Positions 1-13,100 of a stretch of 64,000 bases of DNA are shown one piece after another (position 1 is the first letter of the stretch; each line of letters begins with the position of its first letter). The DNA is from Cyanoderma ruficeps. Taxonomy: Eukaryota > Chordata > Aves > Passeriformes > Timaliidae. A program made the position numbers and the translations under genes. The notes below the pieces were generated by a model. It did no database searches. It saw only the letters and a list, made by a program, of their open reading frames with translations, and was not told the origin of the DNA. The stretch lies in the NCBI GenBank assembly GCA_008694505.1, contig VZDJ01004378.1, positions 15,927,645 through 15,991,644 on the forward strand, given 5' to 3'.

Positions 1-205
1 TTGCCAATAATTGAAACCTGCAATAGTAATAATTTTTTCTTAAGATAAAATGGAGTTTGAAAGCCTCCAGTACATCTTGATGTAAAACACTTTTACTGCT
101 GGTGTTTATACCAATCCAATGCTCAAAAAGCATTTCTTTTTTGTAAAGGTAAGAAAAGAAGATATTAAGGGTCTTGATATTGCAAATATTTCTGTATTTC
201 TTTAG

Positions 206-324
206 GACCAGTGTCATTATTTTCTACTGGAAAAGAGTATGATATTGATGATATTCAACCCTCTGAAAATGTTGAAAAGTTATTTCTTAATTTTGATGAC
301 AAAACTCAACTGTGTGGCATTTAA
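206..324 (+). CDS. Possible terminal coding exon of an upstream gene (IRAK3 by synteny, uncertain)
   Basis: A pyrimidine-rich stretch ending in TTTAG at 201-205 is followed by an open frame that enters in phase 1 (two bases complete a codon), runs 39 further codons and stops with TAA at 322-324. The peptide is acidic and protein-like, with the local segments KEYDIDDIQPSENVEK and FLNFDDKTQ, and ends in LCGI. In other amniotes the + strand gene upstream of HELB is IRAK3, which would fit strand and position. Resemblance to the IRAK3 C-terminal tail as I remember it is weak, so no symbol is given. A chance open frame in AT-rich DNA cannot be excluded. Confidence 0.33.
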
Positions 325-840
325 TGAAGAAAAAAAAAAGAGATCATTCAAGTGGAGGGAATGTAGATTAATCTGTATATCAAAGCCCTTCAGTGAATAT
401 CCAGTCTACATTCCAAACCAGAAGGATAGCAATTATAATATGGTGCTTTTTTTAAGATTACCATCTATTGTTGTGCTTTTCAAAGTGGAAGTTTTGTCTT
501 ATACAGAGTACCTACTTAGTTAGTGCCTCTGTTTTTGCAATTATTGTTTCTCTCTATACTAGCAAATTTGTTTGAGTATATTAATAAGAGCAGCCAAAGT
601 TTTTCAGTATTTGCATACTATCCAGATCTCCACTGTGATTTGTGACAGAACTGCAAGGTATGTCATAGAAATGGCATTTTCATACATGCCGTGTAGCATT
701 CATACACAGACAGAGCAACAGGGACCAGCGTGGAATGCCATGTATTTAGACAGCAATGGTTCCAAAGAATGTAACCATTTCATTCTCTTAAAAACTTTCA
801 GTTCTAAAATGTTTGGATAATAAACTGCCTTACTGTTGTC
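325..840 (+). other. Possible 3' UTR of the upstream gene
   Basis: This stretch follows the TAA at 322-324 and has no convincing coding content. It ends near an AATAAA hexamer at 819-824, a reasonable polyadenylation signal. The assignment depends entirely on the uncertain terminal exon. Confidence 0.3.
819..824 (+). terminator. Candidate polyadenylation signal AATAAA
   Basis: A canonical AATAAA lies about 500 bp after the stop codon of the putative terminal exon and would end that transcript near 840. AATAAA also occurs by chance in AT-rich DNA, so support is only moderate. Confidence 0.35.
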
Positions 841-3125
841 CAGTTACCTAGTTTTATTCATTCATTCTTTGCAGAATGAAAGGCATTAAAGTGGACCCCA
901 TTTCAGCTCAGCCTTTGGGACTGTCCGCATACACGTTGTAGGTGACCCTGTCCCCAGCCTTGTCCCATCCCTCCCTGGCTGTGGACCCTGACTTGCAGAC
1001 TTTCCAGCTGTGCCCCAGACCTGGTGTGTCACCACAAATATATCTGGCAGTGGGGCTGGGGGTGCTCTGGCTGCCCCCCAGCCTGTCTGCTCCCTTGCCA
1101 GGCTGGTGGGATGTGCCCAGGCCTGTTCACCCTCATGGAGATCCCTGGATGGGAGTTCCACATGGCTCCTTGCCCCTGGCAGTGCCTGTGTGTGCTCAGT
1201 CCTTCCCTAAACACCATACAAGTGAAACTTTGATCCTCCTCAAATTTTTGTTGAGTTCAGTGAACTCATGAGCGTGAGTCATGGTGCATCTGCAGAAGAT
1301 CTGTTGTAAAATGAGAGGCTGAATTCTGCAATTTCAGCCATGCTTGAAACTTAACGGCTATTCTCAGTTATATGAAAAATAAATTGAGCTAGAATTCATG
1401 GTAATCACTTCTGTCTTATCCACATAATGTGAATTCAGATGGATGGATTTTACAGGAAACAATATACAAAGATTGTCTTTTGCATGAGGCCAAGTATTTA
1501 GAATTTAAGGCTTAAAAGGAATTTGATTTGGGAAGTTATGAACAGCTGAAGAAAGAATTTAGAATGGAAGTAACTATTACATTAGCCACGCTCTACTACT
1601 AATAAATACCAAGCACTGCAGTAGGCCACTGGCCTAGTGTATGTTTATGAGATGAGCATCTGCTCATCTTGAAAATATTTAAGGAATCTCACTAGAAATG
1701 ACAGACTTCTTCTTCCAGAACACACATAAACAGAATTGCTTCATGGGAGCCATAATGAACAATAAAATACTAATATAAGAAACAGGAAGAATTTGATGCA
1801 TGAAGAAAATACAGGCATTGAGTTTCCTCTGCCTGATTTTTCACTCTTCATCTCGTCTCTCACTTCCCACCTTTTTTATATGTAAGCCATACATATACAT
1901 CTATATATAATTCCAGTGCAAACATACTTTTGGATAACCACATTCAACCAAAATTATCAGATTTTTCTGTGTCATGCCTGAGATCCCACGTGGTAGTTCA
2001 TATTTGCACTGAGAGTACAGATACAAATAAGTTCTGGAGATAAACTTATTAGAAGGGCAAACCTTCTATAAAATGACATCTAAAGCTATGGAACTGCAAG
2101 TATCTACCTTTGTAAGCTAATAAAATCTTTTTCTTTTCCTGAATTATCTGATTGGTACTGGGGAGATGATCTTAATTTTTTTTGCTTTATTTGATTTGAC
2201 ATTAAATATTGTGCAATGATTTTACCATGATAAGGAATTTAGGCAAGCAGTAAATAATAAAATAATTAAAACTCTATTAAAATATACTTAATAGCTATAG
2301 TTGGTTACTCATAGTTTATTAATATTTTACAATCTCAAAAGTAATATAACTTTATTTTATACAATTTTAGGCCATAATGGAAGTTTTGACAGGCTTTGAA
2401 AAAGTGATAAATAGTCCAAAACATTATCTTGGTGGGAGTCACAATTCAAAATGGCACACTATGTTTCTAATTTTATTATTTTATGTGTAACTAGGTTCTA
2501 CTTTTTCTAGCCAGAAAGATGTGATGGTGAACATGATGGAGAAAACTAACTTTAAAATTCATGCCTTGCAAATGCTTAGTCTGGTACATCAGTGTACATC
2601 ATGTGCAGAGCTGAGATCCACCATGGGAGAAGTTTGTATGAGAGAATAGTTTTTATGATCAAAATGGTGTTTTACAAGGAAAATTTCAGGAACAGGATCA
2701 AAATCTGGGCACAAATGACAGCACGGTCTTTCCCAATTAAAATCAGATACCAACAATAGAAGATGGGAAGATGATGAAATGTATATAATTCACTTTCTCT
2801 GTCACATGCTCTGTCAGGACTATTTGGGTTTGGGCACCAGTGCTGCTAACGTGCTGTTCAACACAGATGTCCGTGTGTGGAGTGGGAAGATCCCAGCCAT
2901 GGTGTAACACTCTGGAGCAGCGCATGTGGACCCTGGCCTGTGCAAGAATCATCCAGGATTCTGGTTTTAAAGATTGCCCAGTACCATAATGGGGAAGTGC
3001 CTTCACTTTTTCTGGTTACACTGCAATCCTTTTAGGTCAAGGTAGCAGCAGATAAAAATATTTTTTGCATATGAAATTGAAACATCACACAGCTAAAAAA
3101 TGGTATGAAAACACAACTGTCTCAA
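841..3125. other. Intergenic, no gene recognised
   Basis: Mostly AT-rich unique-looking sequence. A GC-richer patch at about 890-1215 is open in several frames on both strands, but none of the frames has recognisable protein features. No RNA gene was seen. Confidence 0.5.
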
Positions 3126-3127
3126 CG

Positions 3128-3195
3128 ATCATAGGATCACAGGACAAATCAGATGGCAGGCACCTCTGGAGATCTCTAGTCCTTCTGCCCAGGCT
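3128..3195 (-). mobile_element. CR1 LINE 3'-end fragment
   Basis: The segment starts with ATCATAGGATCACAGGA and continues with a CACCTCTGGAGATCTCTAGTCC block. This is the familiar reverse-complement layout of a CR1 3' end (tail, then a block of the type 'ggacctctggagatc...tagtcc'). It is short, diverged and 5'-truncated, as most CR1 copies are. The downstream boundary is not clear. Confidence 0.6.
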
Positions 3196-3199
3196 GGCA

Positions 3200-6100
3200 A
3201 GGGCAGCGAGCAGGGCAGAGGCTGCCTCTTCTACCCCAATTTTTGTGCAACCCCTTCCACATAAGAGTTGTATTTCCAGAAAAAAACCTCAGGTGGCAGC
3301 AGCACCATAGCTTTTGGAACCGGTCCTGGTCTTGAGCTGTTCTTCCCTCTTCCTATCAGTCATTAGGGCTCGTTAATAGTTGTGCTTAAAAGCATCAGCC
3401 AGTAGTCAGTCGCTGGCAAAGTAAAAGTGTTTCTTCCTGGCTGATTTAGTGATGTGCAGATCTTATTTGGAAGACTTGCATCCATGTTTTATATATTCAT
3501 ACAAATGATGCATATTTTTATATAATCGTGTAAACTGAGTTTGGGTTACTTAGGCTTGGTAATGCATTTGATTTGATTTAAATCTCTCAGAGCACTCCCT
3601 GAAAGATTTCCTGTCTCCTTTCAGTTAGATTGTCATCTGCTCTCTATTTTCTTGTACATGACCACATGTGACCAAAAAAGGAGGTAAAAATGTAATAAAG
3701 GATCACTAAAAGGGTGGTAGGGAATATAGACGGGAGGAATTTGGGAGTAGAACAAACAACCAAAAGTTGAAAGGAAACATGGTGAAGAAGGAAAAAGCTT
3801 GAGCCTGCTTGGAATAGTTGTTTCTCACAATTCTGCTTTAGAGTGTCTTGAATACCTGCTTACTTGCTTGAACTCTTAATTACACTGATTCAAGACACAG
3901 TGTCACAGAGATCAGCTTTGGGATTTCCTGGTAATCCCACTTGCAATAACTCCGTCTCCCCATCTAATTTGGTTTTTTAGGCATTGGACACTAGAAAATT
4001 CTCCCTATACTCTTAGTTTCACTGCTAGTCAGCCATGATCTTTGAAGTCTTTCACACTGTTTCATCTTTCAGGCTCCTGCTCTCAAAATATACCTGTAGA
4101 AAACAGTAAAAACCAAAACTTTCTGTTGCCTCGTCCCAAAACAGAAAAGTGAACAAAGAGCATTTTTCCTCTTGAGCACCGTGGTTCTGAAGTCACATTA
4201 CTGCAACTGAAGAGCAAAAGAGGACAGTTAAAGAATCAGCAGAAAAATTGTCACTAAAAGGATAGTGGTGATGGGCCATTTCTCCATTCTAGCCCCAAAA
4301 AATCCCTGATACCTGATACCTCTGGGAGCTTGCAACCTCTTTTTACATGGTTGCAGCATTAGAACAAGATCTTCATGGTCTTATAGGAGTGAGTAATGGA
4401 CACCAAATGGTATTATCTCCTTCTGTGCTGGAAAAGAAAATAGTCATTTCATTCAGTTTTAATGGGCTCTGATGTATTTTTGATACATCCACTACATTTG
4501 ATAGTTATCACAGCAGGGCCTTTGATATTACAGTGACCTTCTGTTTATATCACCTTGGTCTGGTTTCGACACAAGTTAAGTCAATATTTGGAGAAGCACA
4601 TGGATGTGAATGGACTGCTGCCTAGTGGGGATAATGCCACTACGCACCATAGTTTGCAAAATGCCTCCAGGGAGCATTGTTGTATTTTACTGATACTTGT
4701 GAGGAAAATTGCAAGATTTCCCTGGATAACCTAATGAATGTTTTTCATAAACTGATTGTCTGCCATTTTAAGGTTGTATAACTTCTTCCAGTTTTGGAGG
4801 AAATAATTGTAAAGCTTCCAGTACAGCATTCATTCATTGTCAATTTTTACTTGTTAAAATTTGGGTCTCCTACAAGGTGGCCTGTCCTTCCATACAATGT
4901 CTTGTTCTTGCATATTTTAAGGGAAGTTTCTATGAAGCATCAATGAAGTCACAGTAAAATAAAGCCATCTACATGGGCTTGAGGATTATAAAGCTGAAGT
5001 AATTAGGAAGTAGAAAGGATAAACATTTGGATTAATCTGCAGTGTACAAAGTGACTAAAATTGGGATCTAGCATGCATGTGGAGTTTTTCAGTTGCAGTG
5101 GGAGGACACTACAGAGTCATAAATGGATCTAAAATAGGAGCCCCAGGCAAAGGTTGTTTCCCTGCAATGTGTGATAGGGAAAATGGATGAGGAAGTCCAA
5201 TGTCATCTGCATCCTCTGCAATGAGAAATTTTAGAGCTGTTCTAGCAATGTGGGAATAGTGTTGGTGCTCAAAATGGAGCAAACAGTGCTGCAGACAGGC
5301 TTTGGGTGCTGTTATGAGGTGATACCGGAACCTGTCCAGATCAGGTCCCCATGTTTGAGCAGTCAAAATCCACCTGCTCTGCTGCTGGGCTCCGCTGGGC
5401 TGGTGCAATGGTGTGAACTTCAAACAGGAAACATCAGAGCAAATTCTTGCTGCCTGCTGCAGGGATCATGGGCCTTGAGACACTGAAGGAGCTTCCAGGA
5501 GTCTGAATATGATCAGCATATGTTTAAAACCACAGTTATGGTGCAAATGTACCATCAGACTAGTATGCTCCCAGCAACCACGTAGACAAGTCCAGGTATG
5601 TAATCACTTTCTCCAACTTCAGCAAGACTTCTCAAATGCATGATACTTTGCACATGTTTAAAGCGTGATCCAGTGTCACAAAGCTGTGACAGCTTGACGT
5701 CTCATGCATGAGTTGTTTGTGACCGAGGTATCAGAATGGCCAACTGATTAAAAAGGTTCCGTTTTTCCATCACCTCTTCCCTGGTGAAACAGGAAGCATC
5801 ATTCTCCAGAAAGACCTTATCCCTACAAAAAAATCTTGCCCCCCAACAAAACCTCTCCATGGACATGGCAGTTGGGATACAACTGTCCTGACAGTCCCAG
5901 GAAAGCAGCTGGAATAATCTTCTTTCTTGTGGCATCTTACACAAAACAAGAGAAACATGCATATATATTATTAAGAGACTGGAAGGCAGACACAGTGTTT
6001 GTCATGTTCCAGGGAGGTAATGCATATTTAGCTTTGCCCAGTTGAGAGGGATTTCTATGGATTTGCTTCTTGCTCAGAATGGTGATTGTGCTGGGAGGGA

Positions 6101-9100
6101 CAGAAAGGTATAATTTCTAGTAACACTAATATAAATTTTCCCTGGCTGAGGCTGGCTCATCACACCAGAGGGCAGTCCATGCTTCCCTTCCCCCTACCTT
6201 CTCCCCTCCCTTCTTGCATCTCTTCCAGCACAGCAGATTCCAATAATAAACCCATCACTGTGAAAGCCAGGTGTCATCCAAATTCATTTGCTGCAGCGTT
6301 TGATCTATCCTCTGCTTCAAGATACGGGTTTCAGAGTATTTTATGAGATGCACTTCACAGCTTTGTACCATACAAGACATTCTGCAGGGTTTTATGAGCT
6401 GCATTTTATAAAATTTTATTAAATATTATGTAGACTATTTTAGCCATAAGCCCTTTTTTAGGGGATCAATTCCAGTACAAGCTTGCATACATATGAAAGT
6501 GCACAGAGAAAATGTGAACATCCTCAAAACACTGTTAACACATAACTTTCCAGAAGATCTTTGCTGGGCTATTTATTTTGTAATGGAGCTTGTACACTTC
6601 ACAGGGAAACTAAAATGGGATATAAGGCACAGCACCTGCTTTACTGTTTGGCTTTACGAAGCAGAGACGCCTCAGTCCATTCTGAGGGATGAGGATCCCA
6701 CTGCAGAGGAGGGATGATGGGCTGAATAGTATCACCTTACTCCTCACTGAGCTCCCCTTGGCTTCCTTGAACAAGCCACATCTTTGTTTCCAGGTCTCAT
6801 CAACAGCTGTCACAGCCTCTGTTTGGTGGACTGACTGTTCAGGTGCATTTGCAGCTCTGACTCTTCTCACTGTGATTATTTGTCTCCTCCTGTGCTAGGC
6901 AGAGCACATCCTGTGCTGCCAGCCCCTGCACACCTGCGATCCACAGCCACCCCTTCACCTTTCAGACACACTCAAAATACCACAAAAGCTCATTACATCA
7001 GAGGTCTGGGCATCAATCAGTTAGTGTTACCCAATGCTGGGAAGAAATTAACAAATAAATTAACAAGTGGCACCTGAAAACTGTGGAAATCTCTTCTTTC
7101 TCATGGAAATGGAACACAAAACCCAGTCATTATTTGTTGATTTTGTCAGCTTGTATATAAACCCATGCACAGGTAAGATCCATCTCGGCTTCTTTAAAGC
7201 CTAGGGAGGGAAGGGGAAGATATCTGAAGATCTTCTTGCAGTCGCACAGAAACAGGGACAGAAGTAGCACTTCTCCAGTCTTTTCCAAAAGTCTGGGTTT
7301 CAGACCTTGGGGGCTATATTCCCCTGCCTTGGCCAGCTGAAAAAGGCCTTGCCTGAGATGTGCTGTGGGGCAGGAGTCCCCGCACACCTGCAAATGGACA
7401 TCTTGGACATGCACCTGCCACAAGAGGTCACTTTCTGTCGAGTTCTCTGGAAGAGACAGACCAGTCCCATTTAGCAAAGTCACTATGAAATATTCAACTA
7501 TGTGTTTAATTTTTTAAGTCTTTTCCCATTTGTTTAATGGAAGCTGAAACACTGCCATCACTGTCAAGCCCAGGAGCGGTGTTGCTTTGCCAGATCTTTT
7601 TGGGTTTACAGAAAATGGCAATATTCATACTTGCATTACAGCATCAGAAAGTAAAATTGAACATGGCATTTACATTTGCAGCATGAAAATTCAGATCACT
7701 GAATGCAACATGAGAGTTATTTAAGGTCCTGATAATCTATACATGCACACTGCTGATCTTGTGCCATGCCAGCTGTTTTGAAGGATGCGCACTCTCTATT
7801 TAGAGTTTCTGCAAAGGAAAGGAAAAAAAATGGTGACAAATAAAATCAACATACTCTGAAGGAAAACCAAACAAAACCAATGTTGAAGAAGATATATGCA
7901 GTACAATTTTCCTCCATCAATCAAGAGAAAAAAAAAACCCAACTAAAACAAAAAAAATCAAGGCTAGTTTTTGATAATTTATTCCTAAATTTCTTTCTGT
8001 TGTTATTTTAAAAATCTCTGCATTAGTAACTTTCTTCTTAGACATTAATTGCTATTAATTACTTGGTCATGTAAATGAAAACAAGAAAAACCTCAGGTAA
8101 CAAATTCTTCTGTTGGAAGATGTTAATGAATTAGATTGTCTTTAATAATGCTGTAGCAGAAGATCATGAAATATGTAAGAAGCACCTTATAATAAAAATT
8201 GCACTACATTAAATGTATGGTTTAGGTGGTTGACTTGTTTCAAGCTCAGATCTGCTATGCTTACAGAGAATTGAGCCATTGTGAGCTTTATTCATCCTCA
8301 CAAGCACTTCAAATTTTGGGAGAAATTGTTTCTAAACTGGCAGAAATCTGAGAAAAGCATTCTGAAGAAAAGGGTCTCTCATTTATTAATATAACAAAGT
8401 GAGTCTGATGGCTTATATAAAAGAATAACCCTGGCAGCTGCTGAGCTCTTACAACTGCTGTTTTAAATCAAAGGGGAAGGAAAAATCTTATATATAAACT
8501 CCGTGACAAGCAGGAATCAGTAAAGTCAAGAATGAGAATAGAGTAAAAGAGGGACATGCAGCTATTGCAAAGGCAAGCAAGCAGGAACATACTAGTAAGG
8601 CTTCTGCTGTTGACACTGTTCTCTATTTTATATGAATATTTAATCCCAATTAGGCTTTTTGATTCTGTGCCAGTAGTCACTGATGTAAAATGCAAGCACA
8701 GTATACTTCAGAAGCCTACCCTGATAGATCTGTTGATTAGCTAAGGGATTTAGGAGGAACATGAGGGTTGGTCATCAAAAAAGTCAAACCCCTCAAAATT
8801 AGCAGTGTAATGAATTCTGTCCTGGACCTCGGTAATATTCCAGGGCTATGGGAAGTTGGGAAGTAAATAATGTAACTGTCATTTGGCGAGTCAAAGATAA
8901 AAAATACATCTTAATCTTTCAAAAATGTTATATAAAATAATTGCTTTAGACAGCTTTGAAGAGGCCTCTTGGCACCCTACTACAGTTTCTGACTTTCCAG
9001 ACTCTGGTTTCAGCTCAGGAGAACTCAGCTGCAGATACAAGGCTTTGAAAGCCCCAGACTCCTCTCCCACTCAGGACCAGACAGATGAGAGCTGGAGCTA

Positions 9101-10140
9101 GGCTCTGACACTCCAGATTTTGGGCACTGAAACTGACCTCAGAGCCCTGCCCTTGTTTCAAGGCAGATGCTGCTGCCAGGAATTGTATCAGAGCTATGCA
9201 TGAGGCTAAGAGCTCAATGAGGGGGCCAGCAAGGAGCATCCAGCAGGATTATGTGTGTCATCCAGCTTCGAGGGTTATGTGTGATCCAAAATCCCATCCA
9301 GCTTGGGAGATGGGCGCATACATCTGCTTGGAGCCTGCAGCTCAGGAGAGAGGCTTGAGGATCTTATCTGGCATGAAAGAGCCACTGTAAATGTCCACTG
9401 AGACCCTGGGACATCCCTGCCCTGGACCAGTGCTCAACATCAGGATTTCATCTTGCTCCTTTCCTTTTACTTTTCACCTACGAACCTTTGATTTTACTAA
9501 GGCGTTAGGTATCCAGGAGGGCTGCTGAAGCAGACCCCGTGGGAACGTTAGGAGAAACACCCCAGCTCTGGATCCTCACTGAGCTTTGGGCAGAGACATG
9601 GAAAGCTTTGAAGTAAATAAGCTAGTGTTGGTACCCAGGGTGGTTCAATAATTCCAGAATGAGGGAATTACTGAGGGGGTTTGAGTTGTAATTTTGGTTT
9701 TATGTGCCTAATCTTTTGCTTAAATTCAGGTGCCTTCGAAGACTTTAAATCTGATGCTAAATTGAAGCGCACTGCTACAGGCTCTTTCCTCACTGTCAGC
9801 TGAAAATCAAGAGCTCTGGGAAGTTGTCTGGGGAAAGGTAAATCTTTTCTATCACACTGAGCTACTGTGGATGCCACATAAAATGAGGCAGCTTTAAAGG
9901 ATTTTCCCAAGTCAGCTCAGAAAAAGTGATTATAAAGGATTTATGAAGCAGCTTCTCATAAATTTAATAATGACTCACCCTTTCCTCTACTTGCGAGATT
10001 GCTTAGCACTGACTTGGATGCTCTGATAGAGCAGCATTAGTAAGAAACCACATGATTTATCTTGAGATGGTATTTCATTCTCTGAAGATAGTTCACATCT
10101 CTGATATCAGAATGAAGGAAAATAATGCTTCTGAAATAGA
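3200..10140. other. Intergenic, no gene recognised
   Basis: Nothing here has the acceptor, open frame and donor structure or the protein character of a real exon. Frames of 80-117 codons exist (for example on the - strand near 5.1-5.4 and 7.13-7.48 kb) but look like chance. Some A-rich tracts occur near 7.8-7.95 kb. Confidence 0.45.
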
Positions 10141-10142
10141 AG

Positions 10143-10166
10143 ATATATATATATATATATATATAT
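10143..10166. repeat. (AT)n microsatellite
   Basis: About twelve AT dinucleotide units in an uninterrupted run. Probably length-polymorphic. Confidence 0.9.
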
Positions 10167-13100
10167 GGTATATTCAAGAAATATTTTTAACTGCTGTTCT
10201 CAGAGCTATTTCAAACAAATCTGAATTTTTCCCCTTAACCCTGGGACAAGTCAAGAAGACAGCCAAAATGCCCTGAGCATAGGTAACTGATCAGAGAGCC
10301 TCTTTAAGGTAAAAGAATTTAGTTAACACTTCTAAACTCTCCTGTCTGCTGTCTCCTGTCCTGCTCATCATGTTTAGCATGAATGCCCTTCACCTGTGTC
10401 ACTGGGAAAACTGGCCAGTTTAGGTTAAAATGCTGTTGCAAGCTGTTAAAATAAACTAACCAGTACTGCACAGGAGCAGATGAGTGCTGGGAGAGCTGGG
10501 TGTGTGGCTTCACCTGTGTGGAGGCTGGCAGAGCAGGAGAAACAAATAGGATGTAATAACATCTGGTCCATCTAAGCACAGTTTAGTCTCAGCTCCAACA
10601 TTTACTTTCATGGCAACTGGCCAAAGCTGTGGTTCATCAAGAAGTAGAATAGCTAGAAGTAATAAATCCACATATCAAGGTATTGAAGGGATTAATCAAA
10701 AAATGGACTCATGATTGCTAGGAGAGAAGAAAAGGCTTGTTCTGTTCCTGACCAGCACTATGTTGGAAGGTAAATGTCCTGAATCTCACTAGGCTGGTCT
10801 TACAACCATTAAAATATCCTTTTCCATAAAGACCTTCTTCTTTTAAACTTAGTAGCAGCGGAGTATGTTGTCACAGTTCAAAATACACACATAAAATTTG
10901 AGTTCTACTGGGAAACACTTGTCGAAGAATGACCTGACGCATTTGCATACATGTTGTCTTTCATTAATTGAGTATCAGATTCAATACCTGAAAATCACTG
11001 TCTTCATTAGTAATAAAAACACATTCTGAATATGTGTCTGTTGGTATTGAGTTAAAAAATCCAGGGGGTCTCCTGCAAGCACTCTCAGCTGTGAACAAAA
11101 TTAGTCAGAATGCAGCAAAATTAATTTTGTTAGAACCAAAAATACAAGTATGTTGTCATGCAAGTGTGCTTCATAGGAACAGCTCTCTTAAATGAAAGTA
11201 AATAAGTGAGAAGAATTTTAAATTTCAAAATCTATCCCGTTAATACAAACAAATCTGCATTATTTTCAGAATAGCTGTTTCATGAGTAGACTCATACACA
11301 AAGGCATAGAAAGACCTTTATGTGTTAGAAAACCTTTGCCACGTCATGTCAAGAAATAATTTTCTCAGCTTTACAGCTTAAATATAACTTTTCAGGGGTC
11401 ATCTTATTATTAAATAAATAATTTCTGATGCAATTAGCTCACTGTATAGAATATGTTCATTACTGAATTATGAATGATATGTGAAGAAATCAGTGGATTC
11501 AGTCAATGTTTTGTCTCTCTCCCTGGAAAACTGTAGGTCAAAGGAAACATGCTCCTAATTACTAATCAAAATTCTAGCCAGGATCTGGTTTCTAAATGAG
11601 TTTAGTGGAGACAGCGCTGCTTATTAAGAGTGTCGGGCTTTTTCCTTGAGAAACAGCAATGGAAAGTCTGCCTTTTTTTTATTTTACATTAATTTTCTTC
11701 TTTTTTCTTTTGCATCCTCAGAAAGGACCTCTTTTTCTTTTCCATGTTCACATCTTCCCCCATTCCTCCATAATTCACCACCTTCTAAAATTTTTCAGCC
11801 TACAGTTCAAGGAAGCCCCCACATTTTCCTGTGTTTCCCCTCCACCCTCCTGCTCTGTGTGCTCTGTCGGCACTCCTGTGGAGCACTGTGTGACTGCAGG
11901 TGTGGGGAGAGACTCCTACACACCATAGCTACCACTGCAAATTCTTCCAGCGCTTATGAGAGAAATCTTGGCTAAATTGCAAATGTTAGAACTTCACATT
12001 AGACTTGCCCTTCTAATTTATCTACTTGCCATGCGTTGTGTCAAATTTTATCCTTCAGAAAAAACCAAAAAGTTCATTGCAAAATCTACACCAAACCGAA
12101 AAACTATGAAACTACAAAATCCAGAACACACAACTCACTACCTGCTAAAACTGTTGGATATCAACAAAAGATAGATTCTGGTTTCACAGTCATAAAACAA
12201 TTGCTACATGCAATCAAGACTGAAAAATCTTTTTAAGTTTTGAAAAATCATCCTGTAATTTTATTTCTGAGAAATAACAAAGTCCTGGCCTGCGGTGATC
12301 ACTAAAGGTCTAATATATTTCCAAAGGTAAAGGATAGTAGCTCCAGCACTATATCAATCCCAAAACACAATGCATTTTACCAGCATCTGGTATTTTGGTC
12401 TGGAAAACTTGAATTTCACTCTGTGTGAAGACCCCAAAGGGAGCTTTATTCTTTATTTTACTATCACAGCTATGCTAAAAAAGCCACATGGTTTGGGCAA
12501 TTTGGCTGTCACTGAGCATTCACCTTCCATGAGTATCTTCTGATCCATACTAGATGTGTGACCCAGCACTGTGTTATGCGAGCATTTTAACTTTTTATTA
12601 AGTTCAGAGCTGCCATATCCCTCTTGTCATAACTATTTCCATTCTCCAGGTGGCTTATTTAGGATGGAAGCCAACCCAGAGTAAAGTGCATAGTGATATT
12701 GAATCCCAGGATTTTAAATCCTCCTGACCTCTATACCCATTGTTGCTTGACAGCATCAATCAACAAGACACCATCCCTCTTTCCAGTTTTTCTATTAACC
12801 ACAAGTTCTTTGTATCAAAGTGCCTTACACAAAAACAAAAGGCAAGGTTTACAGTCTGATACTCTCTGTCCAGACCTGGAAGTAGTTGGGATGAATGGGA
12901 GGATTGTAAAGTTCTTTCCTGTAACACTCAATTCCACTAGTATCTCTCATCTGCTCCTTCTCCATCCCTTCTCCTCTGTAAATCTTTCTTGGAACCTTGT
13001 ATTAGTAGCAGAACACCTATTTCAAGTGACTGTTTGAGTAAAAAGAGACAAACTAAACTTAGTCAGAAATTAATCTTTGTATTCGTTGATTTTGCTACAA

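Noticed and set aside
886..1271. Overlapping frames on both strands in a GC-rich patch
   Set aside because: Multiple mutually overlapping frames on both strands indicate low stop density, not coding. No conserved motif seen.
7130..7483. 117-codon - strand frame in the intergenic region
   Set aside because: No recognisable family, no splice sites, no promoter or polyadenylation context. Length is within chance for GC-moderate DNA.
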